From Brenneria alni (lineage in GTDB: Bacteria > Pseudomonadota > Gammaproteobacteria > Enterobacterales > Enterobacteriaceae), in NCBI RefSeq assembly GCF_003666245.1, contig NZ_MJLZ01000009.1, forward strand, positions 31,544 to 95,543: DNA of 64,000 nt, read 5' to 3'. The notes beneath the pieces were generated by a model. The model did no database searches and was not told the DNA's origin. It saw only the letters and a list, made by a program, of their open reading frames with translations. Positions 21,174-30,198 of this stretch are shown piece by piece (position 1 is the first letter of the stretch; every line of letters starts with the position of its first letter). A program made the translations under genes and the position numbers.

Positions 21174-22133
21174 ATGTCCTGGGAAAACTGGAGTTTTGCG
21201 TTTAACGTCACGGTGCCGAACCTGTTGATGCTGTTGCTGGGGATAGCGCTACGCAAACTTAACATGCTGAATGACGATTTTTGCGATTCAGCAATGCGGT
21301 TGGTCTTCAATGTATCACTGCCTTGCCTGCTTTTTTTCAGTGTGGCCACCAACCACCAATCGATTATGGAACAACTGCCGCTGGTGATTTATGGCGTCGT
21401 CGGTACGTTGCTGACCTATTTATTGCTGGAATTTGCCGCTGTTTATGTCGTCAAAGAACCGACCGAACGCGGTATTTTTGTGCAAGGCGGGTTTCGCTCC
21501 AATACCGGCATTATGGGGCTGGCATTTGCCATGAGCGCCTATGGAAAAGAAGGTGTCGCCATTGGTTCTCTGTACCTGATGGTGACGGTGACTATGTTCA
21601 ACGTGTTGTCTGTTATCACCTTGACGCGCAGTTTGCAGCGTACAACCGACGGGCGGGGGATCGGTAAACTCGCGCTGCTGAAGAGTATTGTCACCAACCC
21701 GCTGATTATCGGTTTACTGGGCGGATTGTGCTATTCGAAGAGTGGTTTGCCTATGCCAACGGTGATTCAGCAGACCGGTAACTTCATTGCCGCGCTGTCG
21801 TTGCCGCTGGCGTTGTTGTGTGCCGGTGTCAGCCTTGACTGGCGTATGATTTTTCGCTCATCCAACGTGGCGGCGCTCTCTTCATTGGCTAAACTGCTTA
21901 TCGTGCCGGGTATTCTTACGTTGGGTGGCTGGCTGGTCGGTTTTCGTGGCGTCACGCTCGGGGTGATTTTTTTGTTTTCCGCCACGCCAACGGCTGCGGG
22001 CAGCTATGCAATGACCAGGGCAATGGGCGGCAATCCGACGCTGGCAGCCAATATCATTGGTTTAACCACTGCCGGTTCGTTCTTTGTGATTGCGCTGGGC
22101 GTCTATTTCTTACGTTCACTCGGTGTGATTTAG
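21174..22133 (+). CDS. AEC-family permease
   Basis: The 319-residue integral membrane protein belongs to the auxin efflux carrier (AEC) family of small-molecule transporters. About ten hydrophobic segments are visible. The N-terminal half begins FNVTVPNLLMLLLGIALRKLNML, and a conserved GGFRSNTGIMGLAF lies near residue 105. Substrates of bacterial members include malate, malonate and other organic acids; none can be assigned here. It is not part of the E. coli der neighbourhood. The stop is 10 bases before yfgJ, so the two may be co-transcribed. Confidence 0.82.
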   Translation: MSWENWSFAFNVTVPNLLMLLLGIALRKLNMLNDDFCDSAMRLVFNVSLPCLLFFSVATNHQSIMEQLPLVIYGVVGTLLTYLLLEFAAVYVVKEPTERGIFVQGGFRSNTGIMGLAFAMSAYGKEGVAIGSLYLMVTVTMFNVLSVITLTRSLQRTTDGRGIGKLALLKSIVTNPLIIGLLGGLCYSKSGLPMPTVIQQTGNFIAALSLPLALLCAGVSLDWRMIFRSSNVAALSSLAKLLIVPGILTLGGWLVGFRGVTLGVIFLFSATPTAAGSYAMTRAMGGNPTLAANIIGLTTAGSFFVIALGVYFLRSLGVI

Positions 22134-22142
22134 GGAGAAAAA

Positions 22143-22373
22143 GTGGAAATCACCTGCCCACGCTGCCACAGCGTCATGAACTGGAAAAGTGGCAGCTATT
22201 TTCATTGCCCGGCCTGTCAGCAGGATTACCTGCGGGAAGCACATTGTCCCGAATGTAAACACCTGCTTCAGGAGCTAAAAGCCTGTGGCGCGGTGGATTA
22301 CTTTTGTCAGCAAGGGCATGGGTTAATTTCAAAGAAACGCGTGGTATTCAGCTATCTCCCGGCTGACGCCTGA
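22143..22373 (+). CDS. yfgJ: zinc-ribbon protein YfgJ
   Basis: The 76-residue protein is rich in paired cysteines: CPRC, CPAC, CPEC and a further C...C pair (CGAVDYFC), which could form two zinc ribbons. E. coli YfgJ, also next to der, has this pattern and no defined function. The start is GTG at 22143, with GGGAGAAAA in front. It faces the emfourin gene. Confidence 0.85.
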   Translation: MEITCPRCHSVMNWKSGSYFHCPACQQDYLREAHCPECKHLLQELKACGAVDYFCQQGHGLISKKRVVFSYLPADA

Positions 22374-22383
22374 TGCGGTATCA

Positions 22384-22725
22384 TTACTGAATGCCGTTAC
22401 GCCACAGATCTTCCAACTCCGGCGGCGCATATTTTTCCGGGATCAGTAATGTCGCTTCGGCATACTGACTTTTCTGTGGATGGCGATAGCTGATGTGGAT
22501 ACGGTAATAAAATTGATCACCGCGCCCAGGGGAGTCAGATTCTCCGGGTTCACGCGCCAGTTGAAACGCGTCGCGGATAGCGCGACAAATACGTTCCCGA
22601 TCTAATGCCGGCAGTCCGTCCAACGTAAAACGCCGTAGTCCCGTCAGCTTGGGAACCCAGGCAATACCGCCTTCACGCGCCAGCTCCACAATGGCGTCAT
22701 TGGTGAGTTCGGGCAATGTCTTCAT
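22384..22725 (-). CDS. emfourin, protein inhibitor of protealysin-like proteases
   Basis: The 113-residue protein resembles emfourin, the small cytoplasmic inhibitor encoded next to protealysin in Serratia. Recognisable parts are the N-terminus MKTLPELTNDAIVELAREGGIAWVP and a C-terminal segment with LLIPEKYAPPELEDLWR. Its ATG at 22725 overlaps the protealysin stop in ATGA, so the inhibitor is translated after the protease from the same message. The frame opens 39 bases further upstream, but that start lies inside the protease gene. Confidence 0.85.
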   Translation of the reverse strand: MKTLPELTNDAIVELAREGGIAWVPKLTGLRRFTLDGLPALDRERICRAIRDAFQLAREPGESDSPGRGDQFYYRIHISYRHPQKSQYAEATLLIPEKYAPPELEDLWRNGIQ

Positions 22726-23765
22726 AGGCCCCTCATTACAGATACCACCCCCACTTTTTCCCATGATTGTTTAACGATATCGGCCACGGACGAGTCAAAA
22801 CGTTGCGCGGCATGATGGATGGTAAAGCGGGAAAAAATCTCAAAATCGGCATTCTGTGGCAGCGATTTATCACACAGAGCGTCATACCATATTCTGCCGG
22901 CTTTTTCCCAGGCATAGCCCCCCAGCCCGGTTGCCGCCAGATAGAATGCACGGTTCGGTATACCGCTGTTAAGGTGTACGCCGCCGTTATCTTCACGGGT
23001 GTTGATATATCTGTCCATATGGGAAGGTTGCGGATCCCGGCCCAATAATAGATCGTCATACGCAGTTCCTGGGTCTGACATTGAGCGCAGGCCGGTGCCG
23101 TGGATCCCCTCCGCCAGTAGCTCTTCACCTACCGTCCAGTCCGCCTGCTCTGCGGTTTGCCCCCGATGAAATTGTTTCACGAGTGAGCCAAAAACGTCAG
23201 ACAACGATTCATTCAATGCCCCGGATTGCCTGAAATAGATTAATCCCGCCTCGTTTTCTATCACGCCATGCGCCAGTTCATGCGCCACGATATCAATGGC
23301 GATGGTGAAGCGGTTGAAGATTTTGCCGTCACCGTCGCCGAAGACTATCTGTTGTCCATTCCAGAACGCATTCTGATAATCCTGACCGTAGTGTACCGTG
23401 CCTGCCAGCGTTAACCCCTGATTATCAAGCGAGTTACGCTGAAAGGCCTGCCAGAAGAAGTCATAGGTGACGCCAAGGTAGTCATAGGCTTCATCGGCGG
23501 CGATATCGCCGTTGCTGCCTTGCTCTTCTGCACGCACCCGTTTGCCGGGTAACTGCTGCTGGTTTCCCGCATCATGAATTTCGCGCTGGGCCTGACCCGC
23601 AGAAGCCAGGGGATGAGGCGCAGGTCTGGGGTGGGCGCTGACCATGAGTGATTGGACATGCATCAGGGTTTGCTGGGCGCAACGACGCTCGGCCTCTGAA
23701 CCATTAGCAATAATGCGATGCAAAATGTAGGGCGGGATCACGCTGTGAATCGGTCTGGACTTCAT
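22722..23765 (-). CDS. protealysin-like M4 (thermolysin-family) metalloprotease
   Basis: The 347-residue protein is a thermolysin-fold zinc protease of the protealysin subgroup. It has no signal peptide. A short propeptide (about 50 residues, starting with the conserved PPYILHRI motif) takes the place of the long prodomain of secreted thermolysins. Zinc ligands H162 and H166 are in HELAH, and E186 is in GALNESLSD; the later DNGGVHLNSG carries the catalytic histidine. In Serratia, protealysin cleaves actin and OmpX and is linked to invasion. It forms a two-gene unit with emfourin. Confidence 0.9.
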   Translation of the reverse strand: MKSRPIHSVIPPYILHRIIANGSEAERRCAQQTLMHVQSLMVSAHPRPAPHPLASAGQAQREIHDAGNQQQLPGKRVRAEEQGSNGDIAADEAYDYLGVTYDFFWQAFQRNSLDNQGLTLAGTVHYGQDYQNAFWNGQQIVFGDGDGKIFNRFTIAIDIVAHELAHGVIENEAGLIYFRQSGALNESLSDVFGSLVKQFHRGQTAEQADWTVGEELLAEGIHGTGLRSMSDPGTAYDDLLLGRDPQPSHMDRYINTREDNGGVHLNSGIPNRAFYLAATGLGGYAWEKAGRIWYDALCDKSLPQNADFEIFSRFTIHHAAQRFDSSVADIVKQSWEKVGVVSVMRGL

Positions 23766-23934
23766 ACCTTATCTCCTTGAAAAAGGCGATCATCGGGTAA
23801 CGCAGACGATCAATAAAACGTACTCATTCTTACTTTCATTACCAGAATTAGTGGGCTGGGGGAACAGTATAATTCAGAAGTTGGCGGGGATTTTGGGGTC
23901 TGCCCTCTGTTTTAGGATAAATCCCCATATTGCA

Positions 23935-25326
23935 CTAAGTTGTTTTACGTTGCTTCCTGGTGGGCGAGGTGGCGGTAGCGTTTTGCGGCATCAGCGCCGT
24001 GACCTGACTTTCTACCCAGCCGTCTTGTAACCGGGTTTTCAACGTTTCTCCAGCGGTAATTTGTGCGACGTTTTTCAGCACCTTACCATCCGATGCGGTG
24101 GTGACGTTATAACCCCGTGCCAGCGTCGCCAGGGGGCTTACGCCCTCCAGATGTGAGCAGGCAACGCCCAGCCGCTGCTTATGTTGACTAAGCTGACGCT
24201 CAAGGGCATGTTGCATCTGATAATGTAACTGCTGTAAACGTTGCTGCGCACGATGGATTTTCGGCTGTGGTTGTTGCTGAATCAGACGTTGCTGTAAACG
24301 CTCGCTATGGCGCGACAGTTGCTTAAGCTGCAACTGAATACCTTCATCCAAACGTTGGCGCAGTTTAACCAGCTCTGTTTGCTGACGCGCCAGCCGCAGT
24401 TGTGGGTGTTGCTGCTGTAAACGGTGATGCAGGCGGGTAAAATCACGGTTACGCTGGGCAAGATAATAATCCATCGCCATTTCTAACCGCTGGCGTTGGG
24501 ATTGTATCTGGCGCAGCAGTTCGAGCTGATTACGGCTGACCAGTTCCGCGGCGGCTGATGGCGTAGGGGCGCGTAAATCACCGACAAAATCGGCGATGGT
24601 GATATCGGTTTCATGGCCAACCGCGCTGACGATAGGAATGCGGCTGGCAAAAATAGCCCGTGCCACCCGTTCATCGTTGAAGCTCCATAAGTCTTCCAGC
24701 GAACCGCCACCGCGACCCACAATCAGCACATCACACTCATGGCGCAGGTTTGCCAGTTCAATAGCGCGGACAATCTGTAGCGGCGCGTCGTTGCCTTGTA
24801 CGGCTGTAGGGTAGACCACGACCGGTAGTGAGGGATCGCGCCGTTGTAACACTTTTAAAATATCGTGCAGGGCGGCGCCGCTGGCGGAAGTAATTACCCC
24901 GACCTGTCTGGCCGGGCTTGGCAATACCTGTTTAAACTGTTGATCGAAAAGTCCTTCCGAAGCAAGGCGCTGTTTTAATTGCTCAAACTTCTGTTGCAGC
25001 AGACCGTCGCCGGCGGGCTGCATACTTTCCGCCAGCAGTTGATAATCACCGCGTGGTTCATACAAGGTAATCGAGGCGCGTATCAATACCTGCTGACCGT
25101 TTTGCGGGCGAAAAGTGACGTGGCGGTTACTGTTGCGGAACATGGCGCAGCGTACCTGCGCACGTTCATCTTTCAGCGTAAAATACCAGTGGCCGGATGA
25201 CGGCTGAGAAAGGTTAGAGATTTCGCCGGAAAGCCATATCTGTCCCATTTCCATTTCAAGTAGTTGTCGCACCGTCTGGTTCAGGCGGCTAACGGTAAAA
25301 ATTGCAGAGGAGGGAAATTGAGACAT
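23935..25326 (-). CDS. xseA: exodeoxyribonuclease VII large subunit
   Basis: The 463-residue protein is the catalytic subunit of ExoVII, which degrades single-stranded DNA from both ends. The N-terminal OB fold begins [34 protein letters not shown]. The catalytic core includes [32 protein letters not shown] and [16 protein letters not shown] long Gln/Arg/Leu-rich helical region (about 270-390) follows. The ATG at 25326 matches the family N-terminus; an ATG five codons upstream is less likely. It is divergent from guaB. Confidence 0.96.
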   Translation of the reverse strand: MSQFPSSAIFTVSRLNQTVRQLLEMEMGQIWLSGEISNLSQPSSGHWYFTLKDERAQVRCAMFRNSNRHVTFRPQNGQQVLIRASITLYEPRGDYQLLAESMQPAGDGLLQQKFEQLKQRLASEGLFDQQFKQVLPSPARQVGVITSASGAALHDILKVLQRRDPSLPVVVYPTAVQGNDAPLQIVRAIELANLRHECDVLIVGRGGGSLEDLWSFNDERVARAIFASRIPIVSAVGHETDITIADFVGDLRAPTPSAAAELVSRNQLELLRQIQSQRQRLEMAMDYYLAQRNRDFTRLHHRLQQQHPQLRLARQQTELVKLRQRLDEGIQLQLKQLSRHSERLQQRLIQQQPQPKIHRAQQRLQQLHYQMQHALERQLSQHKQRLGVACSHLEGVSPLATLARGYNVTTASDGKVLKNVAQITAGETLKTRLQDGWVESQVTALMPQNATATSPTRKQRKTT

Positions 25327-25419
25327 TGTGAGCCAGATCAAATTTTAAAACAGTGACTTAATCGATTGATACTACCTGCCTGTAAAAGGTAATCAAGCAT
25401 TTTAGTGAAAAAATGCTGG

Positions 25420-25445
25420 AGGCAACCGATTACGCTCTGTATAAT
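25420..25445 (+). promoter_or_regulatory. guaB promoter with possible PurR site
   Basis: TATAAT at 25440-25445 is a perfect -10 box 53 bases before the guaB ATG. AGGCAACCGATTACGC at 25420-25435 matches the 16-bp PurR operator at about 11 positions and would overlap the spacer between -35 and -10. guaBA is PurR-regulated in E. coli, which supports the reading, but this is motif matching only. Confidence 0.5.
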
Positions 25446-25498
25446 GCCACGGCAATATTTTATCCGTTCTTCACATCCACCTTGGTGAGATATTGCCC

Positions 25499-26965
25499 AT
25501 GCTACGTATCGCTAAAGAAGCACTGACGTTTGACGATGTTCTCCTTATTCCCGCACATTCTACTGTTCTGCCTAACACGGCTGATTTGACCACTCAACTG
25601 ACGAAAACTATCCGTTTGAATATCCCCATGTTATCCGCAGCTATGGATACCGTAACGGAATCCAACCTGGCGATTGCGCTGGCGCAGGAAGGCGGTCTGG
25701 GGTTTATTCACAAAAATATGTCCATTGAGCGTCAGGCTGAAGAAGTCAGCCGCGTAAAAAGACATGAAAGCGGTGTAGTGGTCGATCCACAAACCGTTAC
25801 GCCAACCACCACGTTGCGTCAGATTAAAGAATTGACCGAACGTAATGGGTTTGCGGGGTATCCAGTGGTGGCCGAAGGCAATGAACTGGTCGGTATTATT
25901 ACTGGTCGTGACGTGCGCTTTGTGACCGACCTGGATCAGCCGGTCAGCGCCGTTATGACGCCGAAAGAACGTCTGGTCACGGTAAAAGATGCGGAAGCCC
26001 GCGAAGTGGTTCTACACAGAATGCACGAAAAACGCGTTGAGAAAGCGCTGGTGGTGGATGACCAATTCCACCTGCTCGGCATGATTACCGTAAAAGATTT
26101 TCAGAAAGCAGAACGTAAACCTAACGCCTGTAAAGATGAGCATGGTCGTCTGCGCGTAGGGGCGGCAGTCGGCGCCGGCGCTGGCAACGAAGAGCGTATT
26201 GATGCGCTGGTTGCAGCCGGGGTTGATGTGTTGCTGATTGACTCGTCACATGGTCATTCCGAAGGTGTGTTGCAGCGTATCCGCGAAACCCGTGCTAAAT
26301 ACCCGGATCTGCAAATCATCGGCGGTAACGTAGCAACGGGCGCAGGTGCGAAAGCGCTGGCTGAAGCCGGTGTCAGCGCTGTCAAAGTCGGTATTGGCCC
26401 TGGTTCTATTTGTACTACCCGTATCGTTACCGGTGTTGGTGTACCGCAGATCACGGCAATTTCTGATGCGGTAGAAGCATTGGAAGGCACCGGCGTTCCG
26501 GTTATTGCCGACGGCGGTATTCGCTTTTCCGGTGATATCGCCAAGGCGATTGCCGCGGGGGCTGCCTGCGTGATGGTGGGTTCAATGCTGGCGGGTACGG
26601 AAGAATCACCCGGTGAGATTGAACTGTATCAGGGGCGTTCTTTTAAATCCTACCGTGGCATGGGGTCGCTGGGGGCGATGTCCAAAGGATCGTCAGACCG
26701 CTACTTCCAAAGTGACAATGCGGCCGACAAACTGGTGCCGGAAGGTATCGAGGGCCGTGTGGCTTACAAAGGCCGCCTGAAAGAAATCGTCCATCAACAA
26801 ATGGGCGGTCTGCGTTCCTGTATGGGCCTGACCGGATGCGGGACGATTGATGCCCTGCGTACTCAGGCTGAGTTTGTGCGCATCAGTGGCGCCGGTATTC
26901 AGGAAAGCCATGTCCACGACGTTACCATTACTAAGGAGTCACCGAACTACCGGATGGGTTCATAA
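25499..26965 (+). CDS. guaB: inosine-5'-monophosphate dehydrogenase
   Basis: The 488-residue enzyme oxidises IMP to XMP with NAD, the committed step to GMP. The TIM barrel is interrupted by two CBS domains (about residues 93-205, with [22 protein letters not shown] and [19 protein letters not shown]). The catalytic loop GPGSICTTR carries the active-site cysteine. The ATG at 25499 gives [16 protein letters not shown], identical in start to E. coli; an in-frame TTG two codons upstream is rejected. guaA follows in the same direction. Confidence 0.97.
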   Translation: MLRIAKEALTFDDVLLIPAHSTVLPNTADLTTQLTKTIRLNIPMLSAAMDTVTESNLAIALAQEGGLGFIHKNMSIERQAEEVSRVKRHESGVVVDPQTVTPTTTLRQIKELTERNGFAGYPVVAEGNELVGIITGRDVRFVTDLDQPVSAVMTPKERLVTVKDAEAREVVLHRMHEKRVEKALVVDDQFHLLGMITVKDFQKAERKPNACKDEHGRLRVGAAVGAGAGNEERIDALVAAGVDVLLIDSSHGHSEGVLQRIRETRAKYPDLQIIGGNVATGAGAKALAEAGVSAVKVGIGPGSICTTRIVTGVGVPQITAISDAVEALEGTGVPVIADGGIRFSGDIAKAIAAGAACVMVGSMLAGTEESPGEIELYQGRSFKSYRGMGSLGAMSKGSSDRYFQSDNAADKLVPEGIEGRVAYKGRLKEIVHQQMGGLRSCMGLTGCGTIDALRTQAEFVRISGAGIQESHVHDVTITKESPNYRMGS

Positions 26966-26991
26966 GGTGATTTGCAGGCTGATTTAACCCG

Positions 26992-27019
26992 TTAAACCCG
27001 GTAACATTACCGGGTTTAA
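26992..27019 (+). terminator. hairpin between guaB and guaA
   Basis: A perfect 12-bp stem (TTAAACCCGGTA with its complement, 4-base loop) lies in the 91-base guaB-guaA gap. Only broken T-stretches follow (CACTTTTGC), so partial termination or mRNA stabilisation is as likely as full termination. Confidence 0.5.
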
Positions 27020-27056
27020 TCACTTTTGCTTTTTCGTATTTTGGAATACGCCTCTC

Positions 27057-28634
27057 ATGACAGAAAACATTCATCAACACCGCATTCTTATTTTGGATTT
27101 CGGCTCGCAATACACTCAGTTGGTTGCACGACGTATTCGTGAACTGGGTGTTTATTGTGAACTTTGGGCATGGGATGTCACAGAAGCGCAGATCCGCGAA
27201 TTCAATCCGAACGGGATTATCCTTTCCGGCGGCCCGGAAAGCACCACCGAGTTTAACAGTCCGCGCGCGCCTGAGTATGTTTTCCAGGCTGGCGTGCCGG
27301 TACTTGGCGTCTGCTATGGTATGCAGACTATGGCGATGCAATTGGGCGGCAAAGTTGAAGGTTCCACCCAACGTGAATTCGGCTATGCCCAGGTTGAAGT
27401 TAAAACCAATAGCGAACTGGTGCGGGATATTCAGGATGCGTTGAGCGCAGATGGCGCACCGCTGCTGGACGTCTGGATGAGCCACGGTGATAAAGTGACG
27501 ACGATCCCCGCTGATTTCGTCACGGTTGCCAGTACCGATACCTGCCCGTTTGCCATTATGGCTAACGAAGAGAAGCATTTTTACGGCGTACAGTTCCACC
27601 CGGAAGTGACGCATACCCGACAAGGGCTGCGTCTTCTGGAGCGTTTTGTGCGTGATATCTGCCAGTGTGAAGCCCTGTGGACGCCAGCCAAGATTATCGA
27701 CGACGCAGTGGCGCGTATTCAGCAGCAGGTGGGCGACGATCACGTGATCCTCGGTTTGTCCGGCGGGGTCGATTCTTCGGTCACGGCGATGTTACTGCAT
27801 CGTGCGATTGGTAAGCGCCTGACCTGTGTGTTTGTAGATAACGGATTGTTGCGCTTGAACGAAGCCGATCAGGTACTGGAGATGTTCGGCGATCATTTCG
27901 GCCTGAATATCGTTCACGTGCCGGCGGAAAATCGTTTTCTCAATGCGCTGGCCGGGATTGATGATCCGGAAGTGAAACGCAAAACAATCGGTCGTGTCTT
28001 TGTTGAAGTATTCGACGAAGAAGCCAGTAAGCAGGATCAGGTCAAGTGGTTGGCGCAGGGCACCATCTACCCGGATGTTATTGAATCCGCCGCGTCGGCA
28101 ACCGGTAAGGCCCATGTCATCAAGTCTCATCATAACGTCGGTGGTCTGCCGAAAGAGATGAAGCTGGGTCTGGTAGAGCCGCTGAAAGAACTGTTCAAAG
28201 ACGAAGTTCGCAAGATCGGTCTGGAACTGGGCTTGCCGTACAACATGCTTTACCGACATCCATTCCCGGGGCCGGGGCTTGGCGTGCGTGTATTGGGCGA
28301 AGTGAAAAAAGAATACTGCGATCTATTGCGCCGTGCCGATGCAATCTTCATTGAAGAACTGCATAAGGCCGATCTGTATAACAAGGTGAGTCAGGCATTT
28401 ACCGTCTTTCTGCCGGTACGTTCTGTCGGCGTAATGGGTGATGGCCGCAAGTATGATTGGGTCGTCTCGCTGCGTGCGGTAGAAACCATCGACTTTATGA
28501 CCGCACACTGGGCGCATTTGCCGTATGAATTCCTCGGTCGCGTATCTAACCGTATTATCAACGAAGTGGATGGCATTTCCCGCGTGGTGTATGACGTGTC
28601 AGGAAAGCCCCCGGCGACGATAGAGTGGGAATAA
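27057..28634 (+). CDS. guaA: GMP synthase (glutamine-hydrolysing)
   Basis: The 525-residue enzyme aminates XMP to GMP. The N-terminal class I glutamine amidotransferase has its nucleophile in GVCYGMQTM and the His-Glu pair in [10 protein letters not shown]. The ATP-pyrophosphatase domain begins near residue 208 with the SGGVDSSV P-loop. The C-terminal dimerisation domain ends in the conserved IEWE. The final 14 bases are imperfectly repeated 1.1 kb downstream; guaA 3' ends are a known integration target of mobile elements. Confidence 0.97.
   Translation: MTENIHQHRILILDFGSQYTQLVARRIRELGVYCELWAWDVTEAQIREFNPNGIILSGGPESTTEFNSPRAPEYVFQAGVPVLGVCYGMQTMAMQLGGKVEGSTQREFGYAQVEVKTNSELVRDIQDALSADGAPLLDVWMSHGDKVTTIPADFVTVASTDTCPFAIMANEEKHFYGVQFHPEVTHTRQGLRLLERFVRDICQCEALWTPAKIIDDAVARIQQQVGDDHVILGLSGGVDSSVTAMLLHRAIGKRLTCVFVDNGLLRLNEADQVLEMFGDHFGLNIVHVPAENRFLNALAGIDDPEVKRKTIGRVFVEVFDEEASKQDQVKWLAQGTIYPDVIESAASATGKAHVIKSHHNVGGLPKEMKLGLVEPLKELFKDEVRKIGLELGLPYNMLYRHPFPGPGLGVRVLGEVKKEYCDLLRRADAIFIEELHKADLYNKVSQAFTVFLPVRSVGVMGDGRKYDWVVSLRAVETIDFMTAHWAHLPYEFLGRVSNRIINEVDGISRVVYDVSGKPPATIEWE
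28621..28634 (+). repeat. guaA 3' end, possible attachment-site core (left copy)
   Basis: TAGAGTGGGAATAA, which includes the guaA stop codon, is matched at 13 of 14 positions by TAGAGTGAGAATAA at 29707-29720. Such repeats are left by elements that integrate into guaA and restore its end. No integrase is present between the copies. Confidence 0.35.
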
Positions 28635-29210
28635 GTTTTTAGCATCCGCTGAGTTCCGCTAACACTTAGACCGAACAGGGCTTGCTAACATAATCATGGC
28701 TGATGGTGGATATTGTATTTCCTACCCAGAAAAATGAATGGGTAATTGGTTTGCCTGGGAGTTATGCAATATCCGACCAGTTCGACCGGTCAGAGCTGCA
28801 AGAAATCTCTGTCATATAGAGTGGTGATCTCCCATAAAAATTGCTCAATTCTCCATTGTGGAGACGCCGATATTATAGTTGCTAGCTAAAAGTGACCACG
28901 GTATAGCGTTTTTTTGATTCATTTTGTTGGCCGCTCCTGGTACAGAGCGGGCAAACAGAAGGGCCATCAGGTCTGCTATGAGAGAAGCGGACTTACAGAG
29001 TCTATTCGAAAAAATGACAATAAGATTGTTAAGAAGCCCCTGCTAATCTGGCAAATAATTGTGTTGGGCAAACGTGTAAAACGAGAGGAATTAAAGGCAC
29101 AGGCCGGGGCCATCGTCCAGGCCATCAAACAGAAATGCTGGTGCGGAGCAGTGAAACAACATCCAGCCACGGATGCGGGCTGGACGCCAGTAGCATACAA
29201 TCGCAGCCGA
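28635..29210. other. 576-base region with no supportable gene
   Basis: This stretch between guaA and the lipoprotein gene holds only short open frames. The longest, 28914-29240 on the plus strand, has no recognisable product, an irregular composition and no good ribosome-binding site, and it runs into the lipoprotein gene. The region may be degraded accessory DNA. Confidence 0.5.
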
Positions 29211-29678
29211 TTAGTTATCGCACTTACCTGGTACGGCTAACTTAACTTCCGATTTGGAAACGACGCGCATACCTTCGCTTTCAGAAACCTGTTCCAGCCC
29301 GGCACCGCCAACGAAAACGCCCATTTTGATGTACTGGCGAACAAAGTGGTTCTTCCCAGGGGTTACATTGAGCGTCAGGTTATTAGGGGAGAACTCGGAC
29401 TCTGTCCCCAGCATATGCGGCTGACTGGCCGATATTTGCTGATAGAAAAAGACTCTGTCGGAGGTTTCTCCGAGGCAGCGCCCATCAAGATAAACGTCTT
29501 TTCTTAATGCTTTCCCAACAAAACTGTCCCTGTACACGTAGAGACCAGCTTTACCGTTTTCCGGTGTAGGGAATGATTTAGCCGTCGCATTTTCAGCATC
29601 GCTGGCTAAAGGAACCGAGGCACAACCGCCAAGAAGCATTGAAGAAACAATTACAGCTATGAAGATTATTTTATTCAT
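29211..29678 (-). CDS. DUF2846-like lipoprotein
   Basis: The 155-residue protein has a lipoprotein signal peptide (MNKIIFIAVIVSSMLLGGC, lipidated C19). The mature part contains the pattern GKAGLYVYRDS...DVYLDGRCLGETSDRVFFY...LNVTPGKNHF, which resembles the DUF2846 family of small surface lipoproteins. No function is known for these. Two conserved cysteines outside the signal (CLGE and the C-terminal KCDN) could form a disulfide. It stands alone between guaA and the gene-poor region, inside the pair of guaA-end repeats. Confidence 0.75.
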   Translation of the reverse strand: MNKIIFIAVIVSSMLLGGCASVPLASDAENATAKSFPTPENGKAGLYVYRDSFVGKALRKDVYLDGRCLGETSDRVFFYQQISASQPHMLGTESEFSPNNLTLNVTPGKNHFVRQYIKMGVFVGGAGLEQVSESEGMRVVSKSEVKLAVPGKCDN

Positions 29679-29706
29679 CGAATTCTCAGAGAGTTAAAAA
29701 AAACAG

Positions 29707-29720
29707 TAGAGTGAGAATAA
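29707..29720 (+). repeat. possible attachment-site core (right copy)
   Basis: TAGAGTGAGAATAA repeats the last 14 bases of guaA with one mismatch, about 1.1 kb away. It overlaps a short palindrome (GAGAATAATCTC) just upstream of the lipoprotein gene, so a regulatory or chance origin is also possible. Confidence 0.3.
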
Positions 29721-29856
29721 TCTCATTTTATGAGCGTGTCATTATTGAAACACGACGTAACAAACTGTGAATGTAAGGTGCAAAAGTCAGATCGAAAGTA
29801 ACAAAGGTCAGGGAATGACAACAGACGCATTAATGAGTGGCCGCAGTCTATCCTAA

Positions 29857-30051
29857 AGAAGTGGGCTTGTTGCAGTTCAGTTCGATAAAACGGATGCCAT
29901 TTGTTTTGAATGGCGATTCCATTTCGAAATTGTCGATATCGCAATCGCTTATACTCATCGAGCAAAAAGTGTAGGTCGTTTGACTATGGAAGAATTGAGA
30001 GAGGCTGGATGGATTAGACAAAGAAAATATCGTGTACGAGAGTTTAGATAA
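29857..30051 (+). pseudogene. open-frame fragment followed by a terminator, unidentified
   Basis: A frame open from after a stop at 29854 to TAA at 30049-30051 encodes 64 residues that look protein-like, ending RLTMEELREAGWIRQRKYRVREFR, rich in Arg and Glu. Its only ATG is 22 codons from the end, at 29986. A strong hairpin terminator follows 7 bases later, which suggests the 3' remnant of a real gene. I do not recognise the family. The rest of the 29679-30198 interval shows nothing else. Confidence 0.3.
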
Positions 30052-30058
30052 TCCAGAG

Positions 30059-30101
30059 AATCGCCAGTAAAATCATATAGATTTCTGGCGATTGTTGTTT
30101 T
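30059..30101 (+). terminator. intrinsic terminator
   Basis: AATCGCCA (30059-30066) pairs with TGGCGATT (30086-30093), with further pairing inside the arms (AAATC with GATTT), followed by GTTGTTTT. It lies just past the orphan open frame ending at 30051. Confidence 0.7.
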
Positions 30102-30198
30102 CTGCTGGCTATCGGTTTCTATCTTGTACCGGTCGTTTTACGCTTCGTCAACCCAGCGATGCTCTGGTTCGGCAGTTCTGTGCTGATGCGGCCAGCCC

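Noticed and set aside
28914..29240. 108-codon frame downstream of guaA
   Set aside because: No recognisable protein, no clear ribosome-binding site, and it runs into the opposite lipoprotein gene.
29723..29965. 80-codon minus-strand frame beyond the lipoprotein gene
   Set aside because: Low-complexity, Cys/His/Phe-rich shadow without homology or a ribosome-binding site.
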